From assembly GCA_963701265.1 (NCBI GenBank), contig OY969581.1:2046001-2110000 (forward strand): a stretch of DNA of 64,000 bases, written 5' to 3'. The notes beneath the pieces are model-generated. The model saw only the letters and a list, made by a program, of their open reading frames with translations. It did not search any database and was not told where the DNA came from. Below, in pieces: positions 56,701 through 64,000 of the stretch (positions are counted from its first letter, which is position 1; every line of letters starts with the position of its first letter). The stretch comes from VRUE01 sp963701265. GTDB taxonomy: Bacteria; Actinomycetota; Thermoleophilia; Solirubrobacterales; 70-9. The translations under genes were made by a program, and so were the position numbers.

Positions 56701-57273
56701 ATGCAAGTGACAGTGAAAACAGACGTGAGCAGGTTCCAGATCCACGACGAGTTGACGGCACCTGACGAGAGCGCCCCCCTGATCAAAACGATCCAGGCCA
56801 CGGGTGGCGCGGTAACGAAGTTCGTCGGCGTGCTCGCAGGCGCGCCGGCCGTCTTGCGCGCATACACACGGATGCGCTCGGAGCTTCGCGGCGGCGTCCT
56901 GCCGCGGGCGACGCGCGAGCGGATCGCCCTCGCGGTTGCCGAGTACCGCGATGACACCTACAGCATCGCCCAGCACGCCAAGTCGGCCAGAAGCGCCGGC
57001 CTCGGCCTCGACGAGGTCTCAAGAGCCCGCAGCTTCAGCTCCAACGACCCCAAGGAGGCGGCCCTGCTCGAGTATCTGCATGGAGCACTCGAGGCCAACG
57101 GCCACCCCCCTCTCCATCTCCACGAGGAGGCCAGGGAGATCGGCTGGAGTGACGAGGAGCTACTCGAGGCAGTCGCCCACCTGGTCCTCAACGAGTTCCA
57201 GAGCCTGATCGCCGGCGCGGCTGAGCTGCCCAAAGATCAGTCGGGGCCCCGGGTTCTCCCCTCAGTCGCCTAG
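56701..57273 (+). CDS. AhpD/carboxymuconolactone-decarboxylase-like protein without active-site cysteines
   Basis: 190 residues. ATRERIALAVAEYRDDTYSIAQHAKSARSAGLGLDEV is the AhpD-fold signature, but the C-x2-C of active AhpD is replaced by T-Y-S-I, so the usual peroxidase chemistry is unlikely. The N-terminus has several possible starts (ATG 56701; GTG 56707 and 56713). Perhaps a redox-insensitive or binding relative. Followed by a long hairpin. Confidence 0.75.
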   Translation: MQVTVKTDVSRFQIHDELTAPDESAPLIKTIQATGGAVTKFVGVLAGAPAVLRAYTRMRSELRGGVLPRATRERIALAVAEYRDDTYSIAQHAKSARSAGLGLDEVSRARSFSSNDPKEAALLEYLHGALEANGHPPLHLHEEAREIGWSDEELLEAVAHLVLNEFQSLIAGAAELPKDQSGPRVLPSVA

Positions 57274-57291
57274 AGCGGCAAGCTCTTTGCC

Positions 57292-57367
57292 GAGGGGCCG
57301 GGCGTCCCTCCCAAAACACTCAAGCGCGGCTTCTGCCGCGCGTTTTGGGAGGGGCGCCCGGCCCCTC
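57292..57367 (+). terminator. Long stem-loop in convergent gap
   Basis: Arms 57292-57317 and 57342-57367 pair over 26 bp with a single T/G wobble, enclosing an inner hairpin GCGCGGC-TTCT-GCCGCGC (57324-57341). It lies in the 98-base gap between convergent genes, so it may be a bidirectional terminator. The nested architecture resembles repeats A-D, with a similar inner GCGCGGC stem. Confidence 0.55.
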
Positions 57368-57371
57368 CCGC

Positions 57372-58100
57372 TTAGTCCTCGACGATCGTGACGGTGTAGA
57401 GAAGGCGAGCGGTCGCGTAGCGGCAGCCGTATTCGGCGTGGGAGCCGATCTTTTCCTGGGCTTCGCCCTGGCGGACATCGTTGGAGTCGACGCATTTGCC
57501 GACTTCGCGGCTGGCGCGCCAGGCGTTGCTTGAAGGTTGGCCCTGAGCGAAGGCGGGGGCCCAAGTGGGGACGGTGATGCCGATGATGTCCCCCGCTTTG
57601 ACGCGCAGAGAGGCGCCGAATTTGACCGTCTGGCCCAGGTAAGGGCTGAGGACGTGGATCGAGCCCTGGGCGCGAAGGGCGTAGCGCGGCGGGTTGGTGC
57701 CGGCGACGCGGCGCAGGATCGCCAGGCGGGCCTCGGGCGGGGTGCCGAAGAAGCTGTTGAAGAAGGAGCGCTGGCTGCTGGTCGGCTGCGAGAGGGTCAG
57801 CGTCCAGGATTTGATCCGGCCGTCCCTGCGCACCCGGAAGGGCAGCGAGCCCTGACTGGTGCTGACCTGGAAGCCGGTGACGCTGCCGATCGCCTGGCAG
57901 GGGGACTCGGGGCAAGATGGGTCGGGCGTCGTCGCGGTCTCACCGAGGACGACGGTGGTGCTTTCTTCCGGGGCAGCACCGGCGCTGCCGGCGAAAGCGA
58001 CGAGGAGCGTCAGTAGGCCCGCAAGCGAGATGGCAAGCGCCACCCGACCGCGCACTCCGGCCGACCCGGCGTTGACAGCTGCCCACAAAGACCTCGACAT
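57372..58100 (-). CDS. Exported protein, unknown
   Basis: 242 residues; GAGAGGAG ribosome-binding site before the ATG at 58100. A signal peptide (LAISLAGLLTLLVAFAGSAGA) precedes a beta-rich secreted domain with Cys in DPSCPESPC and two near the end (GKCVDSNDV, EYGCRY). I do not recognise the family. It follows rlpA in the same direction; a weak stem CTGCCC/GGGCAG at 58123-58140 separates them. Confidence 0.7.
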   Translation of the reverse strand: MSRSLWAAVNAGSAGVRGRVALAISLAGLLTLLVAFAGSAGAAPEESTTVVLGETATTPDPSCPESPCQAIGSVTGFQVSTSQGSLPFRVRRDGRIKSWTLTLSQPTSSQRSFFNSFFGTPPEARLAILRRVAGTNPPRYALRAQGSIHVLSPYLGQTVKFGASLRVKAGDIIGITVPTWAPAFAQGQPSSNAWRASREVGKCVDSNDVRQGEAQEKIGSHAEYGCRYATARLLYTVTIVED

Positions 58101-58176
58101 TCGTGCTCCTCTCGTTGGAAACCTGCCCGTTCCGGGGCAGATTTACCATCAAACCGAGAAATCCTGCTTAGTCGCG

Positions 58177-58683
58177 CTAGCGAGAAGAGTCGACGGCAAG
58201 CGCGTAGCGAACCTGCCCAACGCCTTCGAAGTCGAGGGCGAGGCGGGCGCCGTTGGTCAGGTCGAAGTCGTTGCCGGGGGTGTAGGGGCCGCGATCGATC
58301 ACCTGTGTGACCAGCGAGTGGCCGTGGTAGTTGAACTTGACCGTCGTGCCGCAGGGCAGGGTTCGATGGGCAACGCCGATCGTCCCCGGCCGCAGGGTCT
58401 GGCCGCAGGCGGTGCCGTTGCCGTAGAGCCCGGGCCCGTACCAAGTGGCGCCGGCCGAGCGCATCGGGCTGCTGAAAACCAGCCCCCCGCCGGGCGAAGT
58501 CGCTTCCGGAGCCGGCGCGCCGGCGCCGCCGGTCTGCGCCTCGGCGGCCAGGGGCGCCAGAGCCAGGGAGAGCAGCGCCGTTGCCAGGGAGAGTCGGCGC
58601 AGCCGTCGACCGAGGTGCGCGCACGCAGCGTGCCCTTGCCGTGGTTGATCTTTCCGCCCATGGCGGTTCCTGCCTGTCTTCAT
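58177..58683 (-). CDS. RlpA-like septal/wall protein (double-psi beta-barrel)
   Basis: 168 residues; an N-terminal signal (LSLATALLSLALAPLAAEA) after a basic stretch. The DPBB domain: ATWYGPGLYGNGTACGQTL, GVAHRTLPCGTTVKF and VIDRGPYTPGNDFDLTNGARLALDF, including the D of VIDRGP. RlpA-type proteins cut or bind wall glycan. Expression is under the riboswitch just upstream, as for many actinobacterial wall hydrolases. Confidence 0.85.
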   Translation of the reverse strand: MKTGRNRHGRKDQPRQGHAACAHLGRRLRRLSLATALLSLALAPLAAEAQTGGAGAPAPEATSPGGGLVFSSPMRSAGATWYGPGLYGNGTACGQTLRPGTIGVAHRTLPCGTTVKFNYHGHSLVTQVIDRGPYTPGNDFDLTNGARLALDFEGVGQVRYALAVDSSR

Positions 58684-58685
58684 AG

Positions 58686-58840
58686 CTCTTTACGACGCTT
58701 ACGGGGTTAGCTGACGGGCTCGCGCTGAAAGAGCTGCGCTACGCGGCGGATGCCGGCGATTCGCCCCAACAATTGGGTCCCCCGCTCTTCGCAATATGTA
58801 GGCGAAGATTCAGCGGAAGTTGGCGGCAGATTAGCAAACG
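58686..58840 (-). promoter_or_regulatory. ydaO-yuaA riboswitch (c-di-AMP)
   Basis: Read on the minus strand, the leader contains CGCCAACTTCCGCTGAATC, GCGGGGGACCCAATTG, TTGGGGCGAATCG and GAGCCCGTCAGCTAACCCC, in the order and with the wording of the ydaO motif that senses c-di-AMP. It directly precedes the RlpA-like gene, as in many actinobacteria where it represses wall-hydrolase genes when c-di-AMP is high. Exact ends are approximate. Confidence 0.85.
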
Positions 58841-58864
58841 CTAAGACAGAAACTTTGACAGGCA

Positions 58865-58894
58865 TGGAAAAGGCCCCCTTGCGAGGGCCTTTTC
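58865..58894 (-). terminator. Terminator of rnpB
   Basis: AAAAGGCCC and GGGCCTTTT form the stem with a short loop; on the minus strand it is followed by T residues of the arm. It lies just after the 3' end of RNase P RNA. Confidence 0.7.
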
Positions 58895-58896
58895 GT

Positions 58897-59260
58897 TAGC
58901 GGGCCTGTAAGCCGGATCCTGTCGTGAGCGGCTATCTGTCTCACCGGGACCGGAGTCCCGGGGGCCGCCGAAGCGGCCTGCGGCCTACCTGGACCTCGCC
59001 GGGCAGGGTCGACGGTCCTGCTTGGCCTTGCACCGGGCGGGGTTTGCCTGGCCGCCGCGTCACCGCGACGCCGGTGCGCTCTTACCGCACCATTTCACCT
59101 TTGCCTGTTCGCGACTCACGTGTGGTCGCGCCATCGGCCGTGTATTTCTGTGGCACTGTCCCGCGGGTTTCCCCGGGTGGGCGTTACCCACCGCCTTGCC
59201 CTCTGGTGTCCGGACTTTCCTCGAGGGGTTTTCTCTCCCCCCGCAGTCGCTCGGCCCGCG
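58897..59260 (-). ncRNA. rnpB: RNase P RNA, bacterial type A
   Basis: On the minus strand the 5' end (CGCGGGCCGAGCGACTGCGG) pairs with the 3' GGCCCGC. Conserved landmarks are GAGGAAAGTCCGGACACC, ACAGAAATAC, AGGTGAAATGGTGCGG, TAAGAGCGCACC and ACAGGATCCGGCTTACAGG. Length about 364 nt. It cleaves the 5' leader of pre-tRNA. Protein-coding frames crossing it are shadows. Confidence 0.96.
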
Positions 59261-59319
59261 ATCCGATGGTAGCGCGGAGCAACCGAGCTTGAGCCAAATG
59301 CATCGAATAGCCTGGGCCG

Positions 59320-60147
59320 ATGCCGGTAGCTGTCGTCACTGGAGCGGGCGGTGGCCTGGGTCGCGCGATCGCCCTCGAGCTGGGCGACCGCGGCTTCCTC
59401 GTTCACGTCTCCGACCTCGATCCCGACGCCGCTGCTCGTACCGCGGCCGAGATCGGCACCGGAGCGCGCTCAACGGCACTCGACGTTCGCGACGAGCCGG
59501 CCTGCCGCGCCCTCGCCGCCGAAGCCGCGACGCGGGGTGGCTCGCTGGACGTCTGGGTCAACAACGCCGGTGTACTCGCGACCGGGCTCTCCTGGGAGCA
59601 GGACGAGGCGACGCGGCGAACGATGCTCGAGGTCAACGCGCTGGGCACGATGAACGGCACCGTCGCCGCCCTGGAGCCGATGATCGCCGCCGGCCGTGGC
59701 CACGTGATCAACGTGGTCTCGCTCGCCGGCATCGTCGCCGCGCCGGGAGAGGTCAACTACTCGGCGAGCAAGCACGCGGCGATGGCCTTCACCCTCGGCA
59801 CGCTCTTTGACCTGCGCCGCGCTGGCATCGACGGCGTCGAGCTCTCGGCCGTCTGCCCCGACGGCATCTGGACGCCGATGCTGGAGGACAAGCTCGACGA
59901 CGCCGACGCCGCCGGTTCGTTCTCGGGCCATCTGCTGACGCCGGAGGAAGTAGCGAGGGCGGTCGGCAAGCTGGTCGAACACCCGTGCCCGATCCTCATC
60001 TTGCCCCGCTGGCGCGGCCCCCTGCTGCGCCTCTTCGACCTCTCCCCCCGGCTGGCCCTGCGCCTGCTGCCCTGGGTGATGCGCGACGCCAGGCGCAAAC
60101 AGCGGCGCTACAAGAAGCTCATTGAAGCCGGCAAGTGGCCTGAGTAA
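59320..60147 (+). CDS. SDR-family oxidoreductase
   Basis: 275 residues: PVAVVTGAGGGLGRAIALELG (Rossmann cofactor motif), VNNAGVLATG, and SLAGIVAAPGEVNYSASKHAAMAF with the Ser-Tyr-Lys site. The C-terminal basic tail (RDARRKQRRYKKLIEAGK) is typical of lipid-related SDRs in actinobacteria. NAD(P)-dependent oxidoreductase of unknown substrate. Convergent to lexA. Confidence 0.87.
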   Translation: MPVAVVTGAGGGLGRAIALELGDRGFLVHVSDLDPDAAARTAAEIGTGARSTALDVRDEPACRALAAEAATRGGSLDVWVNNAGVLATGLSWEQDEATRRTMLEVNALGTMNGTVAALEPMIAAGRGHVINVVSLAGIVAAPGEVNYSASKHAAMAFTLGTLFDLRRAGIDGVELSAVCPDGIWTPMLEDKLDDADAAGSFSGHLLTPEEVARAVGKLVEHPCPILILPRWRGPLLRLFDLSPRLALRLLPWVMRDARRKQRRYKKLIEAGKWPE

Positions 60148-60175
60148 GAAACGCCACCCTAGGCAGCGTCAGGGC

Positions 60176-60787
60176 CTAAACCTTGCGAAAGACGCCGACT
60201 ACCTTGCCGAGCACGGTGGCCTCGGTGGTGCGGATCGGCTCCATCGTCTCGTTCTCGGGCTGCAGCCGGATGTGGTCGTCTTCGCGGAAGAAGCGCTTGA
60301 CCGTCGCCTCCTCGCCGATCAAGGCGACGACGATCTCGCCGTTGACCGCATCGTCCGCCGGCCGCACGACGACGTAGTCGCCCTCGAAGATGCCGGCTTC
60401 AACCATTGATTCGCCGCGCACGTTGAGGATGTAGTCGCCGTCCTCGCCGCCGATGATGTCGGGGACTTCGATGTACTCCTCGACGTTCTCTTCAGCAACG
60501 ATCGGCGCACCGGCAGCGACCTGGCCGACAAGCGGCAGCCCGTTGCCCGGCCGAATCGTCCGCTTCGCCTTGTCGAAGAGCAGCTCGATCGCCCGCGGCT
60601 TCGACGGATCGCGTTTGAGCAGCCCGATTTTCTCCAGATTGGCGAGATGCGCGTGCACGGTTGAGGACGAGTGCAGGCCGACGGCTTTGCCGATCTCCCG
60701 CACTGTCGGGGGGTAGCCCGTCTTTGCCGCGTAGCGGCGGATGAAGTCGAAGATCTCTTTCTGCCGTTTGGTCAGATCCAGCTCCAC
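60176..60787 (-). CDS. lexA: SOS repressor LexA
   Basis: 203 residues. The N-terminal helix-turn-helix (TVREIGKAVGLHSSSTVHAHLANL) is followed by the autocleavage site A92-G93 in QVAAGAPI and the Ser-Lys dyad S127 (GESM) and K164 (ATVKRFF). Represses SOS genes until RecA filaments trigger cleavage. A matching SOS box lies in its own upstream region. Confidence 0.96.
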   Translation of the reverse strand: MELDLTKRQKEIFDFIRRYAAKTGYPPTVREIGKAVGLHSSSTVHAHLANLEKIGLLKRDPSKPRAIELLFDKAKRTIRPGNGLPLVGQVAAGAPIVAEENVEEYIEVPDIIGGEDGDYILNVRGESMVEAGIFEGDYVVVRPADDAVNGEIVVALIGEEATVKRFFREDDHIRLQPENETMEPIRTTEATVLGKVVGVFRKV

Positions 60788-60827
60788 GCCTAGTTCCCCT
60801 CCTCAATTCGCCGGGTATCAAATCGCT

Positions 60828-60841
60828 CGAACACTTGTTCG
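60828..60841. promoter_or_regulatory. LexA (SOS) box
   Basis: CGAACACTTGTTCG matches the actinobacterial/Gram-positive pattern CGAAC-N4-GTTCG exactly. It is 41 bases upstream of lexA, indicating autoregulation. Confidence 0.88.
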
Positions 60842-60918
60842 CAACTGTACCGCCCCACCCGGATGCCCGCAACCAAAAGCCCCGGAATCCCCAAACATCT
60901 AGAATCGTCGCCCCTCGA

Positions 60919-61004
60919 GCGGCTGTGGCGGAACTGGTAGACGCGCAAGGTTGAGGGCCTTGTGCCCCTTGCGGGGCGTGATGGTTCGACTCCATTCAGC
61001 CGCA
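60919..61004 (+). tRNA. tRNA-Leu (GAG)
   Basis: The acceptor stem GCGGCTG/CAGCCGC, D-arm, anticodon stem CAAGG/CCTTG with loop TTGAGGG (anticodon GAG), a long variable arm GCCCC-TTGC-GGGGC, and T-arm ATGG-TTCGACT-CCAT are all visible. The discriminator is A and CCA is not encoded. The long variable arm identifies a class II tRNA. Confidence 0.95.
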
Positions 61005-61010
61005 CTCTCA

Positions 61011-61034
61011 GAAACCCCGCCACGGCGGGGTTTC
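61011..61034 (+). terminator. Terminator after tRNA-Leu
   Basis: GAAACCCCGC and GCGGGGTTTC form a strong hairpin with loop CACG, ending in TTTC, directly after the tRNA. GAAACCCCGCC recurs at 61051, a short direct repeat. Confidence 0.7.
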
Positions 61035-61167
61035 TGCGTTGTGAAGGTGTAAGGAAACCCCGCCCACTCCGGCCGCTGCTGTCTCAATTTTGTTTTATCC
61101 CTGCCGAGGCGGCTGCGCCAACGCAGGCCACCCCGCCGCCGTGGCAAGACAGCCTGCGCGAGCAGAC

Positions 61168-61506
61168 CTAGCAGCCGAATTTCGCCGTGGCGCGACAGGT
61201 TCCACTGGTCGCGGTGTCGATACTCGACAGGTGGTCGGCGCCGCTCTTAATGGCGGAGAGGTAGTAGTTCGCGCTGCCAATTGACGTGCTCGACCCAATC
61301 TCTCGGCTGATGGTGTCGAGCTTGATCCCTAGCGGCCGAATTGAGCCGTTGATCGTCCGCAACTGAGTGGCGATAGCCCGGAGTTGCGGGGCGTCGCTGC
61401 TCCCAGCCGACCGCGCCTGAGTTAGTTGGCCGATGGCAAGTCCGGCGAGAACGCAGAACAGGGCGAGCGCGAGCGCAGCCGTCCGTGCCTTGATGGTGAT
61501 TGTCAT
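61168..61506 (-). CDS. Small exported protein, unknown
   Basis: 112 residues: a signal segment (AALALALFCVLAGLAIGQL), then a helical region (LRAIATQLRTINGSIRPLGIKLDTI) and two Cys close to the C-terminus (GTCRATAKFGC). No family recognised. Lower GC; part of the accessory region beside the tRNA gene. Confidence 0.55.
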   Translation of the reverse strand: MTITIKARTAALALALFCVLAGLAIGQLTQARSAGSSDAPQLRAIATQLRTINGSIRPLGIKLDTISREIGSSTSIGSANYYLSAIKSGADHLSSIDTATSGTCRATAKFGC

Positions 61507-61657
61507 GAAGCCTCCGTTGTTGGTGGACGAACGGCGGCAGCCTAGAAAGAGACTCGGCCGGTACCCGAACGACAGAGCAAGGCACGACGGCCATCGTCAG
61601 ACACCTACGACGGGGCGATGTTCTGAGCGTCGAGCTTTCCCCCTATCTTTGGTCCTT

Positions 61658-62203
61658 ATGAGCGAAGGGATGGATACTGACGCCGACGTGACGGCTGCTG
61701 AGCTTGTACAAGCCATCGAGACTGCGCGGTCGATGGTCAGCGAGCAGTTCCAGATTGCCGAGCGGCTGGATCGGAAGGCCAGATATCAGGCGGCAACGTC
61801 GGGGGCTTTCTTTGCCGTCGTACAGGCTGTCGCTCTTAATGCGATTACGGGTGCGTCCCTGTCGAAGGGCTGGATTGGGACGCTGGCGGCATTCGCCGTC
61901 GCCTCTGCCTGCTTCGCTATCGCGGCAATCGCGGCGGCGAGTCGCGCTTGGGTGACGCAGAGCGAGAAAGACATTCCCCTGGCCGATCTGCGCGACATCA
62001 TCGACCGAATGGAGCGAGGCGAAGATCGGACCCTTTGGGAGCTTGCTCACCACTACGCAAATGTTGCCGCCAACCGCCGTGAGAAAAATGGCGAGCGGCT
62101 GAAACGAGTGAAAAAGGCGGGGGATGCGGCAATTCTGTCGATTGCTCTGACCGCGCTGCAACTGATCTTGGTATTCGTTGCCCTCTCCGTAACCTATGGC
62201 TGA
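61658..62203 (+). CDS. Membrane protein, unknown (operon gene 1)
   Basis: The ATG at 61658 gives MSEGMDTDADVTAAELVQ; a frame reaching further upstream runs into the neighbouring divergent gene. 181 residues with hydrophobic segments near FFAVVQAVALNAITG, LAAFAVASACFAIAAIAA and a C-terminal one ILSIALTALQLILVFVAL, with a charged loop in between (RMERGEDRTLWELAHHYANVAANRREKN). The stop overlaps the next start by eight bases, so the two are co-translated. Membrane-anchored partner of the next protein is likely. Confidence 0.6.
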   Translation: MSEGMDTDADVTAAELVQAIETARSMVSEQFQIAERLDRKARYQAATSGAFFAVVQAVALNAITGASLSKGWIGTLAAFAVASACFAIAAIAAASRAWVTQSEKDIPLADLRDIIDRMERGEDRTLWELAHHYANVAANRREKNGERLKRVKKAGDAAILSIALTALQLILVFVALSVTYG

Positions 62204-63152
62204 CGATCACGAAAAAGACGATCCAACCGGCCCGGCGGAGCCAGAGGGAGACGACGCGCCCGCTCCGCTTCCCCCGCGTCCCAGTCCCCGCGATCTGGAT
62301 GACATTGAGTTTGCAGTCAAGCAGGCATGGGAACGGTCGCCGCTGGTTGTGACAATTGCTGATGGCCCTATCGCTTCTGGCTACGGTCCCGCCGAGCTAA
62401 TCGGAAAGCTCGCCGAACGAATCGCCGCACTCATCAAGGACGTTGCGGGTTCCCCACCGATGCTCTACGGCATCGCTCCCACTCATTCAATGACGTTGTT
62501 CTTTGGCGACCCGCAGCCGAGTGGAGCCCAAGAACAGATGGCTTTTGAGGTCACGCTGGATGCAGCCAAGCGAGTGGCCGATCTGGTTGAGGCGGAGGAC
62601 GATGATTTCGTCAAACAGGCGATGAGGATCGGTACTCCAATGCGCCGCTATGACGAGCTTGCGGCGCTTGTCCAGAGCGAGGGGGTGAATCTCAAATGGC
62701 AGCCGCTTGGAGAGACCCCCCGGAATCTCACCTACAAACGCGCAGGCAAACAGCACGTGCGACTCCATGCCGCGCCCGAGACAACTCATTGGGATGCAAC
62801 GATCAATGGCTACCTCTACCGAGTTATTGCTGAGCCCACCGACGATGAGGGAACCGCCGGTATTAGACGCTTCAAATGGTCTCCCAAACCTGTCGGCGTG
62901 AAGGGCTCCAAGATCATTGCGACTGCCGAGCGTCAGCTTCTAGACGCTGCATTGGAGGCCGGGCTATTCGGCAACGAGGTTGAGGCTGTCCTGCGGGTTT
63001 ATCGCGGGGTGCCAGGGGCTAGCATTGACCCGGATTACATTCGGCTTGAGTGGCTATCGATTGAGGCTGGGCCCTCTGAGGCTTCCCGCTTCGGCCAGCC
63101 GATAGACGACGTATTGGCCGAACTCGCGGAGGACGACGAAGATGAGGACTAG
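62196..63152 (+). CDS. Unknown acidic protein (operon gene 2)
   Basis: 318 residues. A disordered, Asp/Glu/Pro-rich N-terminus (residues 1-30) and an acidic C-terminal tail flank a globular region without recognised motifs (ADGPIASGYGPAELIGKLAERI, MRRYDELAALVQSEG, TIRLEWLSI). No membrane helix. Overlaps the membrane-protein gene, so functions with it. No known family. Downstream (63153-63356) no gene; a coding-like fragment is discussed below. Confidence 0.6.
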   Translation: MADDHEKDDPTGPAEPEGDDAPAPLPPRPSPRDLDDIEFAVKQAWERSPLVVTIADGPIASGYGPAELIGKLAERIAALIKDVAGSPPMLYGIAPTHSMTLFFGDPQPSGAQEQMAFEVTLDAAKRVADLVEAEDDDFVKQAMRIGTPMRRYDELAALVQSEGVNLKWQPLGETPRNLTYKRAGKQHVRLHAAPETTHWDATINGYLYRVIAEPTDDEGTAGIRRFKWSPKPVGVKGSKIIATAERQLLDAALEAGLFGNEVEAVLRVYRGVPGASIDPDYIRLEWLSIEAGPSEASRFGQPIDDVLAELAEDDEDED

Positions 63153-63356
63153 GAACGATTCGTACAGGTGCGCTGCTCAGGTAGAGCGCTCGGTCGATTC
63201 GCGCCGCTCCAAACGCCTCGTCAGCCATTGCCCGGGCGCGCTGAACACGGGCCTGCGCCACCGCCTCGTCATCTGAGAGTAGGACAACGTGAACCCTATC
63301 GGCGAGTCGTCACGATTCAGACGGTAGCCGGGCCGACGGCGCCCGACGCCGGTGAA
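63153..63356. other. Gap with a possible gene remnant
   Basis: No complete gene. On the minus strand, between a TGA and the start of the overlapping gene, a stretch reads RVHVVLLSDDEAVAQARVQR and continues for 20 residues, coding-like but without a start or conserved partner. It could be a decayed gene. Confidence 0.2.
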
Positions 63357-64000
63357 TCAGGCGGGAAAGCGCGCCACAAAGTCGCGAATTCCATCGATCA
63401 TCCGCTCGACGTCGCTGTCATTGAGATTCCCCGGCCGCCCATGAGCACCCTCAGTCCTTTGGGCGTACCAAGCAGTAAGGCTCTTCCGCTGAACCTCGGT
63501 GATTACATCGGACTTGCGAAGGTCGACCCCAAGAGCCTCCACCGATTTCGCACGGCCCTTTTCGTCGATCGTAGCCACGTCGTGCTTCCTGGAGAGCTTC
63601 CGCAGCTGCTCCTCTAGAACAGTCCCGGCCAGGACAGCCGCTGGACCGATAAAGCCCTTGGAAAGCAGCTCGTTAGCCATGCCGAGGAAGTCATCGAACA
63701 GGTCGGCGTGGACAATCTCCTCGACTGAAGCTAGACCCCCGAATCGGTAGTCGTCGCGTAGGGCGTGGACGATCGCCGTCAGGTCCCCTGCCCTTGCCGA
63801 GTAGTTGCTCAATTCGACAGCAGCATTTGCCTCTTCTTCATACGCACTCCCCGGGGGCGCGAAGCGCCTAATCGCTGCTCGTGCGCGCGTGATGATTCGC
63901 TTCGCGTCGTAATCTCCAAGGTAACCACGATCGGTTGCGCAATCGCGACGATCGGCGATTATTTCCGAGAGTTGCTCGACGATTTCATCGGGCGCAATAG
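63357..64000 (-). CDS. HEPN-like protein, 5' end outside window
   Basis: The minus-strand frame stays open to 64000, so the shorter TTG start at 63812 is not needed; about 214 residues are visible. The C-terminal half (FIGPAAVLAGTVLEEQLRKLSRKHDV, then QRKSLTAWYAQRTEGAHGRP) resembles HEPN-fold families, with an R-x4-H element in QRTEGAHG. In HEPN ribonucleases R-x4-6-H is catalytic, so an RNase or nucleotide-related effector is possible. It is convergent with the membrane operon. Confidence 0.5.
   Translation of the reverse strand, partial: IAPDEIVEQLSEIIADRRDCATDRGYLGDYDAKRIITRARAAIRRFAPPGSAYEEEANAAVELSNYSARAGDLTAIVHALRDDYRFGGLASVEEIVHADLFDDFLGMANELLSKGFIGPAAVLAGTVLEEQLRKLSRKHDVATIDEKGRAKSVEALGVDLRKSDVITEVQRKSLTAWYAQRTEGAHGRPGNLNDSDVERMIDGIRDFVARFPA

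Noticed and set aside
59022..59260. Plus-strand open frame over the RNase P RNA
   Set aside because: The region matches rnpB landmarks on the minus strand, so the frame is a shadow.
61011..61062. Attachment-site direct repeat GAAACCCCGCC next to tRNA-Leu
   Set aside because: The first copy is part of the terminator stem and the repeat is only 11 bases; no integrase is visible in the window.
63165..63230. tRNA-like text GCTCAGGTAGAGCGC
   Set aside because: Only a D-arm-like stretch is present; no anticodon stem, T-arm or acceptor pairing can be formed.
63019..63291. Possible small minus-strand gene RVHVVLLSDDEA
   Set aside because: The frame has no start after its upstream stop and runs into the coding sequence of the plus-strand gene; kept only as a possible remnant.

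Overview
The window is a high-GC chromosomal segment from an actinobacterium. The mix suggests the class Thermoleophilia (Solirubrobacterales-like), but this is inference: GTP-type PEP carboxykinase, an actinobacterial CGAAC-N4-GTTCG LexA box, a ydaO-type (c-di-AMP) leader before an RlpA-like wall protein, A-type RNase P RNA, and dense GTG/TTG-started, overlapping operons. I see no phage, CRISPR array or transposase.

Region 1 (1-20.9 kb) is an envelope or exopolysaccharide locus. It holds many GT2 and GT4 glycosyltransferases, two of them in fusion proteins (GT2-deacetylase and GT2-GT4). It also has a CelD/FemAB-type acetyltransferase, an APH-fold kinase, an ABC polysaccharide exporter (Wzt/Wzm type), a separate deacetylase and a Wzx-type flippase. 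A small lower-GC insertion (14.55-16.2 kb) with two little membrane proteins and an unknown protein interrupts it.

Region 2 (20.9-30.6 kb) encodes five tandem secreted GH26-like glycosidases and, beyond a lower-GC patch, a secreted glycosidase with a C-terminal lectin-like propeller. The first three GH26-like genes carry the same 12-bp dyad motif upstream. The enzymes probably trim or remodel the polymer made by region 1.

Region 3 (30.6-40 kb) holds pckG, a DUF4333-type lipoprotein, an AAA ATPase with an array of half-sites at its start, sucC-sucD plus a FixX-like ferredoxin, and an HxlR regulator divergent from an MMPL transporter across a perfect palindrome. Region 4 (40-49 kb) is a lipid module: TetR regulator, thiolase, large FabG-type reductase, MaoC hydratase, two acyl-CoA dehydrogenases, acyl-CoA synthetase and a SnoaL-like protein. 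Region 5 (49-61 kb) carries a GGDEF-EAL protein, a YyaL-type thioredoxin-domain protein, a large MMPL transporter, glnA, an AhpD-like protein, a secreted protein, riboswitch-controlled rlpA-like gene, rnpB, an SDR, lexA and tRNA-Leu(GAG). Beyond the tRNA (61-64 kb) lie lower-GC unknown genes, including a two-gene membrane operon and a HEPN-like protein running off the window.

The most unusual non-coding signal is a dispersed family of about 120-160 bp nested-hairpin elements (27.6, 30.7, 39.5 and 39.8 kb). Their core is conserved, but the outer arms are unique to each copy and, in three copies, perfectly self-complementary over 21-31 bp. Other long hairpins of different sequence sit at 46.8, 46.95 and 57.3 kb.
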